64,000 nt of DNA from contig NZ_CP062803.1 in NCBI RefSeq assembly GCF_008801925.2, positions 1,612,001 to 1,676,000 on the forward strand. Reading direction: 5' to 3'. The notes beneath the pieces were generated by a model. The model was given only the letters and a program-made list of their open reading frames with translations, was not told the DNA's origin and did not search any database. Origin of the DNA: Cupriavidus basilensis. GTDB lineage: Bacteria > Pseudomonadota > Gammaproteobacteria > Burkholderiales > Burkholderiaceae. Positions within the stretch are counted from its first letter, which is position 1; the number at the start of each line of letters is the position of its first letter. Below are positions 26,348-34,030 of the stretch, one piece after another. The position numbers and the translations under genes are program-made.

Positions 26348-27121
26348 CAACTGAACCAGCCGCCCGGCGGCCAGCGCATCGCGAACCAGCCAGTAGGGTA
26401 GAAGCGCGATGCCCAATCCGGCCAGGGCGCTCTCCAGCAATACCTCCACGTCGTTGGCTACCAGATCGCCTTGTGGCACCACTTCGATACATCCTTCGCC
26501 GTCGGGCTTCGCAAAGGTCCAGGCAACCCGCTCTCCGGAGCGACGGTAGCGCAAGCAATTGTGATCAAGCAGGTCCGCAGGCAATTGTGGTACCGTCCGC
26601 CCCCGCAAAAAGTCAGGGTGACACACAAGCAGCCGCCGATAACGCCCAAGCGGTCTGCTGACAAGACTGGAGTCGCCAAGCGCTCCTATTCGTATGGCCA
26701 GGTCAGTGTCGGTCTCGACCAGGTCGACGTAGTCATCGGTAAGTGACAGTTCCAGCGTGACCTTCGGGAATGCCTCGAGAAACGACGGAATAAGTGGCGT
26801 CAGCAGGCGTTTGCCGAAGACGCGGGGCGAACTGACCTTAAGCCGCCCGCGAGGTGTATCGGCGAACGATGCCATGCTCTCGTTGACGGCATCCAGTTCA
26901 GCCAACAAGGTGTCCAACTGTTCCTTGTAGGTATGGCCGGGCTCCGTCAACGTCAACCGGCGGGTCGTGCGGGTCAAGAGCTTGACGCCCAGATGGGCCT
27001 CGAGCGAATCGACCTGCCGGGACACGCTGGAAGCAGCGATACCCAATAGCTCGCTGGCGTCGGTGAAGCTCAGGGTCGAGGCCACCTTCTGGAAGACGCG
27101 CATTGCTGCCAGCATGTCCAT
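26210..27121 (-). CDS. LysR-family transcriptional regulator
   Basis: 303 residues of the common MDMLAAMRVFQKVASTLSFTDAS type, with the helix-turn-helix SELLGIAASSVSRQVDSLE and the substrate-binding domain that includes DLAIRIGALGDSSLVSRPLG. It is the third gene of a minus-strand operon: Zn-dehydrogenase, YciI-like, LysR, with 20 bases between YciI and LysR. Regulators placed at the end of the operon they control are common in this subgroup. An inverted repeat in the promoter region at 28672 is a candidate binding site. Confidence 0.92.
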   Translation of the reverse strand: MDMLAAMRVFQKVASTLSFTDASELLGIAASSVSRQVDSLEAHLGVKLLTRTTRRLTLTEPGHTYKEQLDTLLAELDAVNESMASFADTPRGRLKVSSPRVFGKRLLTPLIPSFLEAFPKVTLELSLTDDYVDLVETDTDLAIRIGALGDSSLVSRPLGRYRRLLVCHPDFLRGRTVPQLPADLLDHNCLRYRRSGERVAWTFAKPDGEGCIEVVPQGDLVANDVEVLLESALAGLGIALLPYWLVRDALAAGRLVQLLPDFPLMSTLQDAGIHFVYAINRRQSRKVHAFIECVMRHTATLLI

Positions 27122-27141
27122 GCTTGTGTTTCCGTTGGCTG

Positions 27142-27438
27142 TTAGTTGGCCGGCGCGAACAGGTGTTCGGCACCGTCAGCAAATTTGCTGGGATTGAACT
27201 CGATGATCTCGTATCGCGCCAGCCGTTCGCGGTAGAAGGGGTCTTCTGCCAGCACCGCATCCAGCTGCAGGCGATCCAGGTTTCGCGCCAGAATAACACC
27301 GCCGATGCGCGGCATTTGGGGGCCCGACACCACAAAATGACCGGCGCGATAGTGCCGGTCGAGAAAGTCGCGATGTTGCTGCATGTGCGGGTCGATTGCC
27401 GGCAGGGGCTGGATGTAGTGCAGAAGTACGATGAACAT
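27142..27438 (-). CDS. YciI-family protein
   Basis: A 98-residue alpha/beta-barrel protein of the YCII-related family: MFIVLLHYIQPL, HRDFLDRHYRAGHFVVSGPQMPRIGGVILA and DPFYRERLARYEIIEFNP. Members have a conserved His-Asp pair and are linked to dehalogenase- or lyase-like chemistry and aromatic pathways; the role here is unknown. It begins 10 bases after the dehydrogenase stop, so the two are translationally close. Confidence 0.88.
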   Translation of the reverse strand: MFIVLLHYIQPLPAIDPHMQQHRDFLDRHYRAGHFVVSGPQMPRIGGVILARNLDRLQLDAVLAEDPFYRERLARYEIIEFNPSKFADGAEHLFAPAN

Positions 27439-27448
27439 GATGCCCTCC

Positions 27449-28468
27449 TCAAACAGTCAGGATGATCTTGCCGAGACTCATGCCGGATTCGAGATGCCGA
27501 TGCGCCTGTGCCGCCTGCTCGAGGCGCATCACCTGTTGGACCTGGGGCCTGACAAGGTCCCGCATCAGGAGATCCCGGACATGCTCAAGGTCCCTGCGAC
27601 CGCTGCCCCGGCAACCCAGGATCTCCAGGCGGCGAGTAAACAGTGCCTTCAGATCCATCGGCGCCTCCGTGCCAGTCGTCACGCCGCCTAGTACCAGCCG
27701 GCCGTCCATGGCAAGTGAAGCGACCGATTGCGCGAAAGTGACCGCACCCACGTGTTCAAAAACGAGATCCACGCCACGGCCGCCCGTCAGCGCGCGCACC
27801 TGCTCTGCCATGTGCGGTCCTGCCAGCACCACCGCGGTAGCACCAGCGTTGCGCAACGCTTCGTCTGTATCGGCTGTGCGGCCGATCGCAATCACGCGAG
27901 CGCCCATGGCACTGGCCAGCTCTACAGCGGCGTAGCCAAGTCCACCGTTGGCGCCCAGGATCATCACCCATTCGCCTGGTGCCAGCCGGCCACGCCGCAG
28001 CATCGATGCGGCCGTAGCGTAGGTGAGGGCAAAGCTCGCGCCGCGGACGTAGTCTATCTGCTCCGGCAATGCCATGGCATTGCGGGCAGGGACGCGGACA
28101 AACTGCGCGTATCCGCCGTCAATGGTCGAGCCGACCGTGCCAAACTTGCTGCAGAGGTTGTCTTCGCCACGCAGACAGTGTTCGCACTGGCCGCATGACA
28201 GGATAGGGGCCGCGAACACGCGCTCGCCGATGCGATTGCTATCGACGTTGACGCCGACGTCCACGATGTCTCCGGCGAAATCCGTGCCGGGAATGCGCGG
28301 CAAGGGTACTTGGAATACGCTTCCTTCGCGCAGGAGAAGATCGAGGCGATTGACGCCGACCGCATGGACCCGAATGATGAGGTCGTCCGGCCCCGGGGCC
28401 GGCGTGTCGACATCGACGATGGCAAGAGATTCTGCCGGGCCATGCTTCTGGATTTGTACCGCTTTCAT
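27449..28468 (-). CDS. Zinc-binding alcohol dehydrogenase family protein
   Basis: MDR-superfamily NAD(P)H-dependent oxidoreductase of 339 residues from MKAVQIQKHG. The structural-zinc cysteines are present (SCGQCEHCLRGEDNLC, about residues 89-104). A Rossmann motif (ILGANGGLGYAAVELA) follows at about 165. The first catalytic-zinc Cys is replaced by Asn/Arg (GVNRLDLLL), a mixed pattern seen in quinone-oxidoreductase-like members. The frame is open to 28570, but MKAVQ is the conserved N-terminus. First gene of the operon with YciI and LysR. Confidence 0.9.
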   Translation of the reverse strand: MKAVQIQKHGPAESLAIVDVDTPAPGPDDLIIRVHAVGVNRLDLLLREGSVFQVPLPRIPGTDFAGDIVDVGVNVDSNRIGERVFAAPILSCGQCEHCLRGEDNLCSKFGTVGSTIDGGYAQFVRVPARNAMALPEQIDYVRGASFALTYATAASMLRRGRLAPGEWVMILGANGGLGYAAVELASAMGARVIAIGRTADTDEALRNAGATAVVLAGPHMAEQVRALTGGRGVDLVFEHVGAVTFAQSVASLAMDGRLVLGGVTTGTEAPMDLKALFTRRLEILGCRGSGRRDLEHVRDLLMRDLVRPQVQQVMRLEQAAQAHRHLESGMSLGKIILTV

Positions 28469-28671
28469 TTGCACTCCGATCTGTGGTGATGAGACAGCGG
28501 AGTCACTGTACGGCGCGCCTTCCCGGGTAAAAAGTGGATCGGCTGCAGAAGAGAATTCGATCGTGCGCAAAAGTCGCTCGGGTCATGCCGAACGAACCTC
28601 GCCTATCGAGCCAGATCACGTCGGCATCCGTTTTCGGCCATGTGGACGGCGTGCCGCCGAGCCGATCGACC

Positions 28672-28692
28672 ATACCAAAGGATGATTGGTAT
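28672..28692. promoter_or_regulatory. Perfect inverted repeat in a divergent promoter region (LysR box candidate)
   Basis: ATACCAA-N7-TTGGTAT lies in the 300-base region between the dehydrogenase operon (minus) and the OsmC operon (plus). It contains a T-N11-A spacing (28673 to 28685), the usual core of LysR-type binding sites. The LysR encoded at the end of the dehydrogenase operon is the natural candidate. The binding assignment is inferred. Confidence 0.5.
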
Positions 28693-28768
28693 ATCAGACG
28701 CTTTGCGAAGATACTCCAGCAAAGCCAGCTCATCCAACATCCCACATCGTGCAGCGGAGGCAGGAACC

Positions 28769-29149
28769 ATGACACACGGCACCGCCCGGATTGGATCGAC
28801 GCCCTATCGCACGAATATCGTCGTATCCGGCCACGCAATCACGGCCGATGAACCCCGCGCTCGCGGCGGGCAAGGGGACGGACCGGCCCCTTACGATTTA
28901 TTGCTTGCTAGCCTGGGAGCGTGCACCGCCATCACGCTCAAAATGTATGCCGAACGCAAAGGCTGGGCCCTTGAGTCGCTCGATGTCTCGCTGCGGCTAG
29001 TCGGGACGGACGAGTGGCGCATCGAGCGGACGCTGGTGATCAAGGGCCTGGAGGATAGCCAGAAAGCGCGTCTGGCGGAAATTGCCGAGCGCACGCCCGT
29101 CACGAAAACGTTGAGCCCCGGGTTGCCGATCGAAACTCGCCTGGCGTGA
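28769..29149 (+). CDS. OsmC-family protein with one of the two usual cysteines
   Basis: A 126-residue OsmC/Ohr-superfamily protein, a thiol-dependent peroxide-reduction fold. APYDLLLASLGACTAITLKMY carries the first conserved Cys (Cys52). The second, normally in a CPVHKTL-like motif, is replaced by Thr109 (ERTPVTKTL). A simple two-Cys peroxidase cycle is therefore unlikely, and it may be a YhfA-like or other non-peroxidase member. GGAGG at 28756-28760 precedes the ATG at 28769. It heads a plus-strand gene series to 32453, with an 79-base gap to the next gene. Confidence 0.9.
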   Translation: MTHGTARIGSTPYRTNIVVSGHAITADEPRARGGQGDGPAPYDLLLASLGACTAITLKMYAERKGWALESLDVSLRLVGTDEWRIERTLVIKGLEDSQKARLAEIAERTPVTKTLSPGLPIETRLA

Positions 29150-29228
29150 CGCCGACCGGGTTTACACGAAGCCGACGGCGGTTGGCCATGCATCCACCCG
29201 CCGCCGCTCTCGAGAGGAGAACGCTCAT

Positions 29229-30887
29229 ATGAGCGAGCAGCACGCAGACGATGTCGGAGAGCGCAGGCACCAGATGTTCCCCGTCCTGACGCCAAGCCAG
29301 GTTGAGGCGGCACGCCGCTTCGCAAGCGGTCCGCCGCGGTATTTTGCGGCGGGTGAGATGGTCTTCGCCACGGCGGACAGGAATGTGCCCGTCTGGCTCG
29401 TGCTGGATGGCTCGATCGACGTTCTGCGCCGGGATGGCCTTGACGAGGAGGCGCCAATCACCACCCATCGCGCAGGGCAGTTCACCGGAGAAGTCAGCCA
29501 GATTGACGGCCGTGCGTCGCTCGCCTCGGCGCGAGCCGGTCGTGACGGCGCTACCCTGATTCCGTTCGATCCGCCGTATCTGCGAGCGCTGATGATCGGA
29601 TCGGCAGAGGTCGGTGAGATCGTCATGCGCGCGCTGATCTTGCGCCGTGTCAGGCTGATCGAACATGGCGGCTCGGGCACGATCCTGATTGGTGCGCCAG
29701 ACGATGCGCATCTTCTGCGCCTCCAAGGCTTCCTGACGCGCAGCGGCTATCCCAACCACGTCATGGATCCCGAGGTCGATGGTGGGGGCCGCAGCTTGGT
29801 TGAGCGGATGGCGCTGCTCCCCAGCGACCTGCCGCTGGTGGTCTGCCCTGGCGGCAGCGTGCTGAAGCGGCCCGATGAGCGGGAGCTGGCGGCCTGTCTC
29901 GGCATCATGCCCAAGCTCGGGCAGCACAAGACCTACGACGTCGCCATTGTCGGCGCGGGACCGGCCGGGCTGGCCGCAGCGGTCTATGGCGCGTCGGAAG
30001 GCCTCTCGGTGGTGGTTCTGGACGAGCGCGCCATGGGCGGGCAGGCCGGCGCGTCGGCGCGAATCGAAAACTATCTTGGCTTTCCTACCGGCATCTCCGG
30101 GCAGGCGCTCGCTGGCCGGGCATTCACCCAGGCCCTCAAGTTCGGTGCCGAGGTGGCCATCCCAGTGAGCGTGGTGCGGCTCGATCACGACGAGGATCGG
30201 CTGACCCTCAAGCTCTCCGACGACTCGACAGTGGCAGCGCGTACTGTCGTGATTGCCTCAGGCGCCGCCTACCGACACCCCGACATTGCCGGTCTCGCGC
30301 AACTCGAGGGCTCTGGCGTTTCCTATTGGGCGTCCCCGATCGAAGCCCGCTTGTGTGCCGGCAAGGAAATCGCTCTCGTCGGCGGCGGCAACTCGGCGGG
30401 GCAGGCAATCGTGTTTCTCGCGCCACACGTGAAGCGACTTCACGTGTTTGTCAGGCGAGACCTGTCGGCGACCATGTCCCGCTACCTCATCGACCGCATC
30501 TCGGCACTGTCCAACGTGGAGATTCATGTCGGTACGGAGCTGACCGAACTTGCCTCCAGTGGCGACAGGCTCGCCAGTGCTACTGTTCGCGATCGCGCCA
30601 GCGGCACCTTGACATGCTACGGGATCTGCCACCTGTTCCTGTTCATCGGCGCGACGCCGCATACCCGCTGGCTCAATGGATCGGTGGCGACGGACGACAA
30701 GGGTTTCATTCTTACTGGGGCTGGGGCATCGGGCGCATCGCTCGAAACCAGCATGCCTGGCGTCTATGCAATCGGCGATGTCCGCGCGGGCTCGACCAAG
30801 CGAGTTGCTGCTGCAGTCGGCGATGGCGCCGCTGCCATCTCTCAAATCCACGGTTACCTCAGCAGACTGTCAAAGGAAGTGGCATGA
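29229..30887 (+). CDS. FAD-dependent oxidoreductase with N-terminal cyclic-nucleotide-binding-like domain
   Basis: 552 residues in three parts. Residues 20-145 form a CNB/Crp-like domain (MVFATADRNVPVWLVLDGSIDV...GQFTGEVSQIDGRAS). Residues 150-225 form a small alpha/beta domain of uncertain kind. Residues 235-552 form a thioredoxin-reductase-like module with FAD motif VAIVGAGPAG (about 239-248) and NADPH motif VGGGNSAGQ (about 384-392), ending in the FAD-binding PGVYAIGDVR. The CxxC redox pair of thioredoxin reductase is absent: YWASPIEARLC has only the last Cys. It may pass electrons to another partner instead. The downstream UBP zinc-finger gene starts inside its stop codon (ATGA), so the two are translationally coupled. 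Confidence 0.9.
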   Translation: MSEQHADDVGERRHQMFPVLTPSQVEAARRFASGPPRYFAAGEMVFATADRNVPVWLVLDGSIDVLRRDGLDEEAPITTHRAGQFTGEVSQIDGRASLASARAGRDGATLIPFDPPYLRALMIGSAEVGEIVMRALILRRVRLIEHGGSGTILIGAPDDAHLLRLQGFLTRSGYPNHVMDPEVDGGGRSLVERMALLPSDLPLVVCPGGSVLKRPDERELAACLGIMPKLGQHKTYDVAIVGAGPAGLAAAVYGASEGLSVVVLDERAMGGQAGASARIENYLGFPTGISGQALAGRAFTQALKFGAEVAIPVSVVRLDHDEDRLTLKLSDDSTVAARTVVIASGAAYRHPDIAGLAQLEGSGVSYWASPIEARLCAGKEIALVGGGNSAGQAIVFLAPHVKRLHVFVRRDLSATMSRYLIDRISALSNVEIHVGTELTELASSGDRLASATVRDRASGTLTCYGICHLFLFIGATPHTRWLNGSVATDDKGFILTGAGASGASLETSMPGVYAIGDVRAGSTKRVAAAVGDGAAAISQIHGYLSRLSKEVA

Positions 30888-31186
30888 AGACCTGTGACCA
30901 TACAGATACGATCCATGATGTCGTGCCAAGCGCTCTGGGTTGCGAAGAGTGCCTCAAGGTGGGCAGCCCGTGGGTGCATCTTCGGCTGTGCCGGACCTGC
31001 GGTCACGTTGGCTGTTGTGATAACTCTCCGCTCAAGCATGCCCGCGCGCATTTCGAGAAGACCGGGCATCCCATCATTGAAGGATATGACCCCCCTGAGG
31101 GATGGGGGTGGTGCTACATCGATCGTGAAGAGATCGCGCTGCCGGACCAGACGCCGCAGCGAGGACCCATCCCACGGTTCGTCTGA
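30884..31186 (+). CDS. UBP-type zinc-finger protein
   Basis: A 100-residue stand-alone zf-UBP domain. Candidate zinc ligands are Cys4/His6, Cys20/Cys23, Cys36/Cys39, Cys44 or Cys45, and His52/His56/His62, in the order seen in ubiquitin-hydrolase zinc fingers. WVHLRLCRTCGHVGC matches the core of that fold. In eukaryotes this domain binds the free C-terminal Gly-Gly of ubiquitin; bacteria lack ubiquitin, so the ligand is unknown. The ATG at 30884 overlaps the stop of the flavoprotein gene (ATGA). Such small zf-UBP proteins recur beside flavoproteins of this type, suggesting a partner role (inferred). Confidence 0.9.
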   Translation: MKTCDHTDTIHDVVPSALGCEECLKVGSPWVHLRLCRTCGHVGCCDNSPLKHARAHFEKTGHPIIEGYDPPEGWGWCYIDREEIALPDQTPQRGPIPRFV

Positions 31187-31227
31187 CGGCGTGCCAATCG
31201 GGCTCTTGAATGAAAAGGAGAACTCCC

Positions 31228-31854
31228 ATGTCAAAACTACCGTTGCTCGACCCCGCCGATTGCGCATTGATCCTTGTTGATGAACAGGCAGGCCTTGCGT
31301 TTGCTGCGGGTTCTCAAGACCCCCAGATTCTGCGCAGCAATGGCCTTGCGCTGGCCAAGACGGCAGTCGCCTTCGACTTGCCGGTTGTGGTCTCCACTTC
31401 AGCCTCGAAGGTGTACAGCGGCCCATTGATGCCGGCGTTTAGAGACGTGCTGCCAAACGTCACGCCGATCGAGCGCCGCAACATGAACCTCTGGGAAGAC
31501 GATGCCGTGCGCGGCGCGATTACGGCTACCGGAAAGCGTACGCTGATCATCGCGGGCATGCTGACGGAGGCTTGCGTGAGCTTCCCGGTGCTTTCCGCGC
31601 TGTCCGAGGGATATCAGGTCTATGTCGCGGCCGATGCTTGCGGCGGGCTGACACCAACAAGCCATGATCTTGCGTTGCGACGGATGGCTTGCGCTGGCGC
31701 AGTCATGACTTCCTGGCTCCAGGTCCTTCTCGAATTCCAGAGAGATTGGACCCGTCATGACACCTATGAGAAGGCTCGCTCGATCGTGGTCGAGCATGGT
31801 GGCGGGTATGGCACGGGCCTGGCCTATGCGCGTGACATGATCAAGCCGACATGA
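31228..31854 (+). CDS. Isochorismatase-family (YcaC-like) hydrolase
   Basis: A 208-residue cysteine hydrolase of the isochorismatase fold, YcaC subgroup. The triad region shows Asp18 (ILVDEQ), the conserved MNLWEDDAV segment and the nucleophile Cys116 in GMLTEACVSFP. AAGGAG lies 7 bases before the ATG at 31228. YcaC-type enzymes have no firmly assigned substrate. Its stop overlaps the next start (ATGA at 31851-31854), which shows translational coupling within the OsmC-flavoprotein operon. Confidence 0.9.
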   Translation: MSKLPLLDPADCALILVDEQAGLAFAAGSQDPQILRSNGLALAKTAVAFDLPVVVSTSASKVYSGPLMPAFRDVLPNVTPIERRNMNLWEDDAVRGAITATGKRTLIIAGMLTEACVSFPVLSALSEGYQVYVAADACGGLTPTSHDLALRRMACAGAVMTSWLQVLLEFQRDWTRHDTYEKARSIVVEHGGGYGTGLAYARDMIKPT

Positions 31855-32453
31855 ACGTCCTCGATGCGGGCGCCACCGGGAGCGCGATGAACCCGACTAC
31901 CTTCAATCCGCAGGAAATCGTGACGAGCATCATTGTTCACGAGGTCGAGCCAGATGCCGCTGAGCAGTACGAAACGTGGCTCGCGGACATCCGCGCCGCC
32001 TGTTCCAGGTTTTCCGGCTACCTAAGCACCGATGTGATACGTCCGGTCGGCACGAGCCGCGAGTATGCGACCATCGTCCGCTTCGCCGACTTCAAAAGCC
32101 TCAACGCCTGGATGGAATCCGATGTGCGCCGCCAGCATATCGAGAGAATGCGGTCATCGCTGCGGCAAGGTGACCGATACGAGATCAGGACTGGCCTCGA
32201 TTTCTGGTTCACGCCAAAGAACGCAAAGGTCAAGATCCCAACCGCGTGGAAGCAGTGGCTCATCACGTGGAGCGCCATCCTGCCGCTCAGCATCGTGGTG
32301 CCATGGGGTGTCGTGCCGGTGCTTGCGCGCCTTGGCTTCGCCCATGACTCGTTGATCGGCAAGGCAGCCGTGACGGCGGCAATGGTGTTCCTGATGGTCT
32401 ACGTGGTGATGCCGCGCTATACGCGGCTCGTTGCACACTGGCTGTTCAAATGA
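31851..32453 (+). CDS. Antibiotic biosynthesis monooxygenase (ABM) domain protein with C-terminal membrane segments
   Basis: 200 residues. Residues 22-115 form an ABM/dimeric ferredoxin-like domain (VTSIIVHEVEPDAAEQYETWLADIRAACSRFSGYLSTDVIRP split over the first half). The C-terminal 75 residues contain two hydrophobic helices (WLITWSAILPLSIVVPWGVVPVL and a VTAAMVFLMVYVVM segment), so the domain is anchored to the inner membrane. The start overlaps the isochorismatase stop. A 49-base piece of this gene (32001-32049) recurs at 39200-39248 with one mismatch. Confidence 0.85.
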   Translation: MNVLDAGATGSAMNPTTFNPQEIVTSIIVHEVEPDAAEQYETWLADIRAACSRFSGYLSTDVIRPVGTSREYATIVRFADFKSLNAWMESDVRRQHIERMRSSLRQGDRYEIRTGLDFWFTPKNAKVKIPTAWKQWLITWSAILPLSIVVPWGVVPVLARLGFAHDSLIGKAAVTAAMVFLMVYVVMPRYTRLVAHWLFK

Positions 32454-32623
32454 TCATTGCGTACCTTTCTGCATGGATTGGCGTCAACGTATGCTTGCGG
32501 GGCAGCACGCGATCGCTCCGACCCAGCTCCGAACTTCGGTAGTCGACCGTTGAATCCACGACCCACAACAGCCACTCATTTTTCTTCGAAGCAGACGGCC
32601 GCATTGCGGCCTTGCCGTGAAAT

Positions 32624-33160
32624 CTAGTCAGGCGGTAGCACCAATGCCCCGCAACCGGTATCGGCGACGAAGGTCGCAAGAAATCTCGCCGGGTGCGTCG
32701 GATCGGGGTTCTCGGCGAACAGGTGAAGTGTGCGTGGCGGCTCGAACCATGTTTGTCCACTGACATAATCGATGGGTGGTCCTCCCGCCAATTGAGAGCG
32801 GATCGTCCCTTCGAGCACGACTGCCGTCACCGAACCCGGGTGACGATGCGCGGGCGTAAAGCCGAGCGGCGGAAAGTCGACGATGGCTGTCGTCACCGAC
32901 TTGCCCGGCGCGTCAGGCAGGGCTTCGCACGACAGAATTTTTACGGTCGAAGCGGGACGGCCCGTCGCGCTGGCAGCCGGCGATGCGCTGGACAGCAGCG
33001 GATCGCCACCGCTGCCACAAATGACGGCGAACCAGTCGATCGCCGAGCGGGGCGTCGCCGGACCCGGCAGCAGCAATGCCACTGCTATTGCCGCAAGCAT
33101 CGTGGGATTGCCCGGCAGCCGCGGCAAGTGCGCGAGAAGCGGCAGAGCACGCGGGTTCAT
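32624..33160 (-). CDS. Cupin-domain protein with N-terminal signal/anchor
   Basis: 178 residues from the ATG at 33160. A hydrophobic N-terminal stretch (MLAAIAVALLLPGPATP) suggests export or anchoring. The cupin core has the metal motif FTPAHRHPGSVTAVVLEG (about residues 100-117) and a second motif near GQTWFEPPRTLHLFAENPD. Function unknown. The start overlaps the stop of the epimerase-like gene (ATGA), so the two are co-translated. The longer open frame upstream belongs to that gene's region and is not used. Confidence 0.85.
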   Translation of the reverse strand: MNPRALPLLAHLPRLPGNPTMLAAIAVALLLPGPATPRSAIDWFAVICGSGGDPLLSSASPAASATGRPASTVKILSCEALPDAPGKSVTTAIVDFPPLGFTPAHRHPGSVTAVVLEGTIRSQLAGGPPIDYVSGQTWFEPPRTLHLFAENPDPTHPARFLATFVADTGCGALVLPPD

Positions 33161-33894
33161 ACATGCGCCCCCGATCGCAGGTCCTGCGACCATCCCAGCT
33201 CGCGCTTCGCCTTTGCACTGGTGACCTCGGCGTCGTCCTGCGCAATGTTGTATATCCCCGATGTGCCCCGTTCGAGCGCTAGCAAAGCCGCAAACGCAGC
33301 GGCTTCGACGTGCAGCGGGCTTGAGCCGGCGGGGACATCGCAACCCGTGCCGGGCCCGTAAATCTGTCCATACCTGAGTACGGTCCCAGTCAGCGGCGCC
33401 GTTTCCAACACATGGCGCTCCAGTGCCGCGACGCCCCGCACGCTAGTGCCGCGCGGGCCATGCGCATCGATATCGAGTGCGCAGCTTTCATCGTAGGGCG
33501 TCCCGCCTGGTCGATACGCCCAGGCGATGCTTTGCGCAATCATCCGCTTGCTACCGGCTGAAATGGCCGCTGCAACCAGGTTACGCGTTCCTTCGTCGCG
33601 AATCCGGGCGTTGGTGGTCACCGCCTGAGCCATGCGGGCGGGGTCCAGCCCGTAGGGCAAATCAGTCAATTGGTGAATCACGCTATGTGGCGCGATGCGA
33701 CCCAACGCGTCGCGTAGCGCGACCACATCGAATACGTCCACGACGACCGGCGTGACACCAGCGTCTTCGAGGTTTTTCGCCCGGTCGGGGCGCCGGGTGC
33801 TGCCGAACACCGTATAGCCCGCCGCGATTAGCTGGGGCACCAGTGCGGTGCCAATGGCGCCGCTGGCTCCGGCCACCAAAACCCTGTGCGTCAT
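33157..33894 (-). CDS. NAD(P)-dependent epimerase/dehydratase family protein
   Basis: 245 residues starting MTHRVLVAGASGAIGTALVPQL, an extended-SDR Rossmann N-terminus with GASGAIG, then TRRPDR after strand 2 and a VVVDVFD segment. The region of the catalytic Ser and YxxxK is atypical (AQSIAWAYRPGGTPYDES), so catalytic type is uncertain. AGGAGAAG precedes the ATG at 33894. It is the first gene of the minus-strand pair with the cupin and diverges from the MocR-type regulator at 34031. Confidence 0.88.
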   Translation of the reverse strand: MTHRVLVAGASGAIGTALVPQLIAAGYTVFGSTRRPDRAKNLEDAGVTPVVVDVFDVVALRDALGRIAPHSVIHQLTDLPYGLDPARMAQAVTTNARIRDEGTRNLVAAAISAGSKRMIAQSIAWAYRPGGTPYDESCALDIDAHGPRGTSVRGVAALERHVLETAPLTGTVLRYGQIYGPGTGCDVPAGSSPLHVEAAAFAALLALERGTSGIYNIAQDDAEVTSAKAKRELGWSQDLRSGAHV

Positions 33895-33969
33895 CTCTCT
33901 TCTCCTGTTTGCGATTGCGAACGATGCAACGGTATGTCGCATTTTTGATGAAGAGCAGGATAGGGTTGT

Positions 33970-33994
33970 TAATGGTCGAAAAAAAGGTCCATTA
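33970..33994. promoter_or_regulatory. Inverted repeat between epimerase and MocR genes (MocR operator candidate)
   Basis: TAATGG (33970-33975) and CCATTA (33989-33994) flank an A-rich centre in the 136-base divergent region. The wider half-sites read AATGGTC and GGTCCATT, resembling the repeated TGGTCC-like sites bound by PdxR/MocR regulators. The dyad is seen; binding is inferred. Confidence 0.45.
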
Positions 33995-34030
33995 TTGAGA
34001 ATTTGACTGAGCCAATATGGAAAGGCAACG

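Noticed and set aside
32454..32623. Possible gene remnant in the 170-base convergent gap after the ABM gene
   Set aside because: The short minus-strand frame (NEWLLWVVDSTVDY) has no match I recognise and no ribosome-binding site; it may be decayed sequence.
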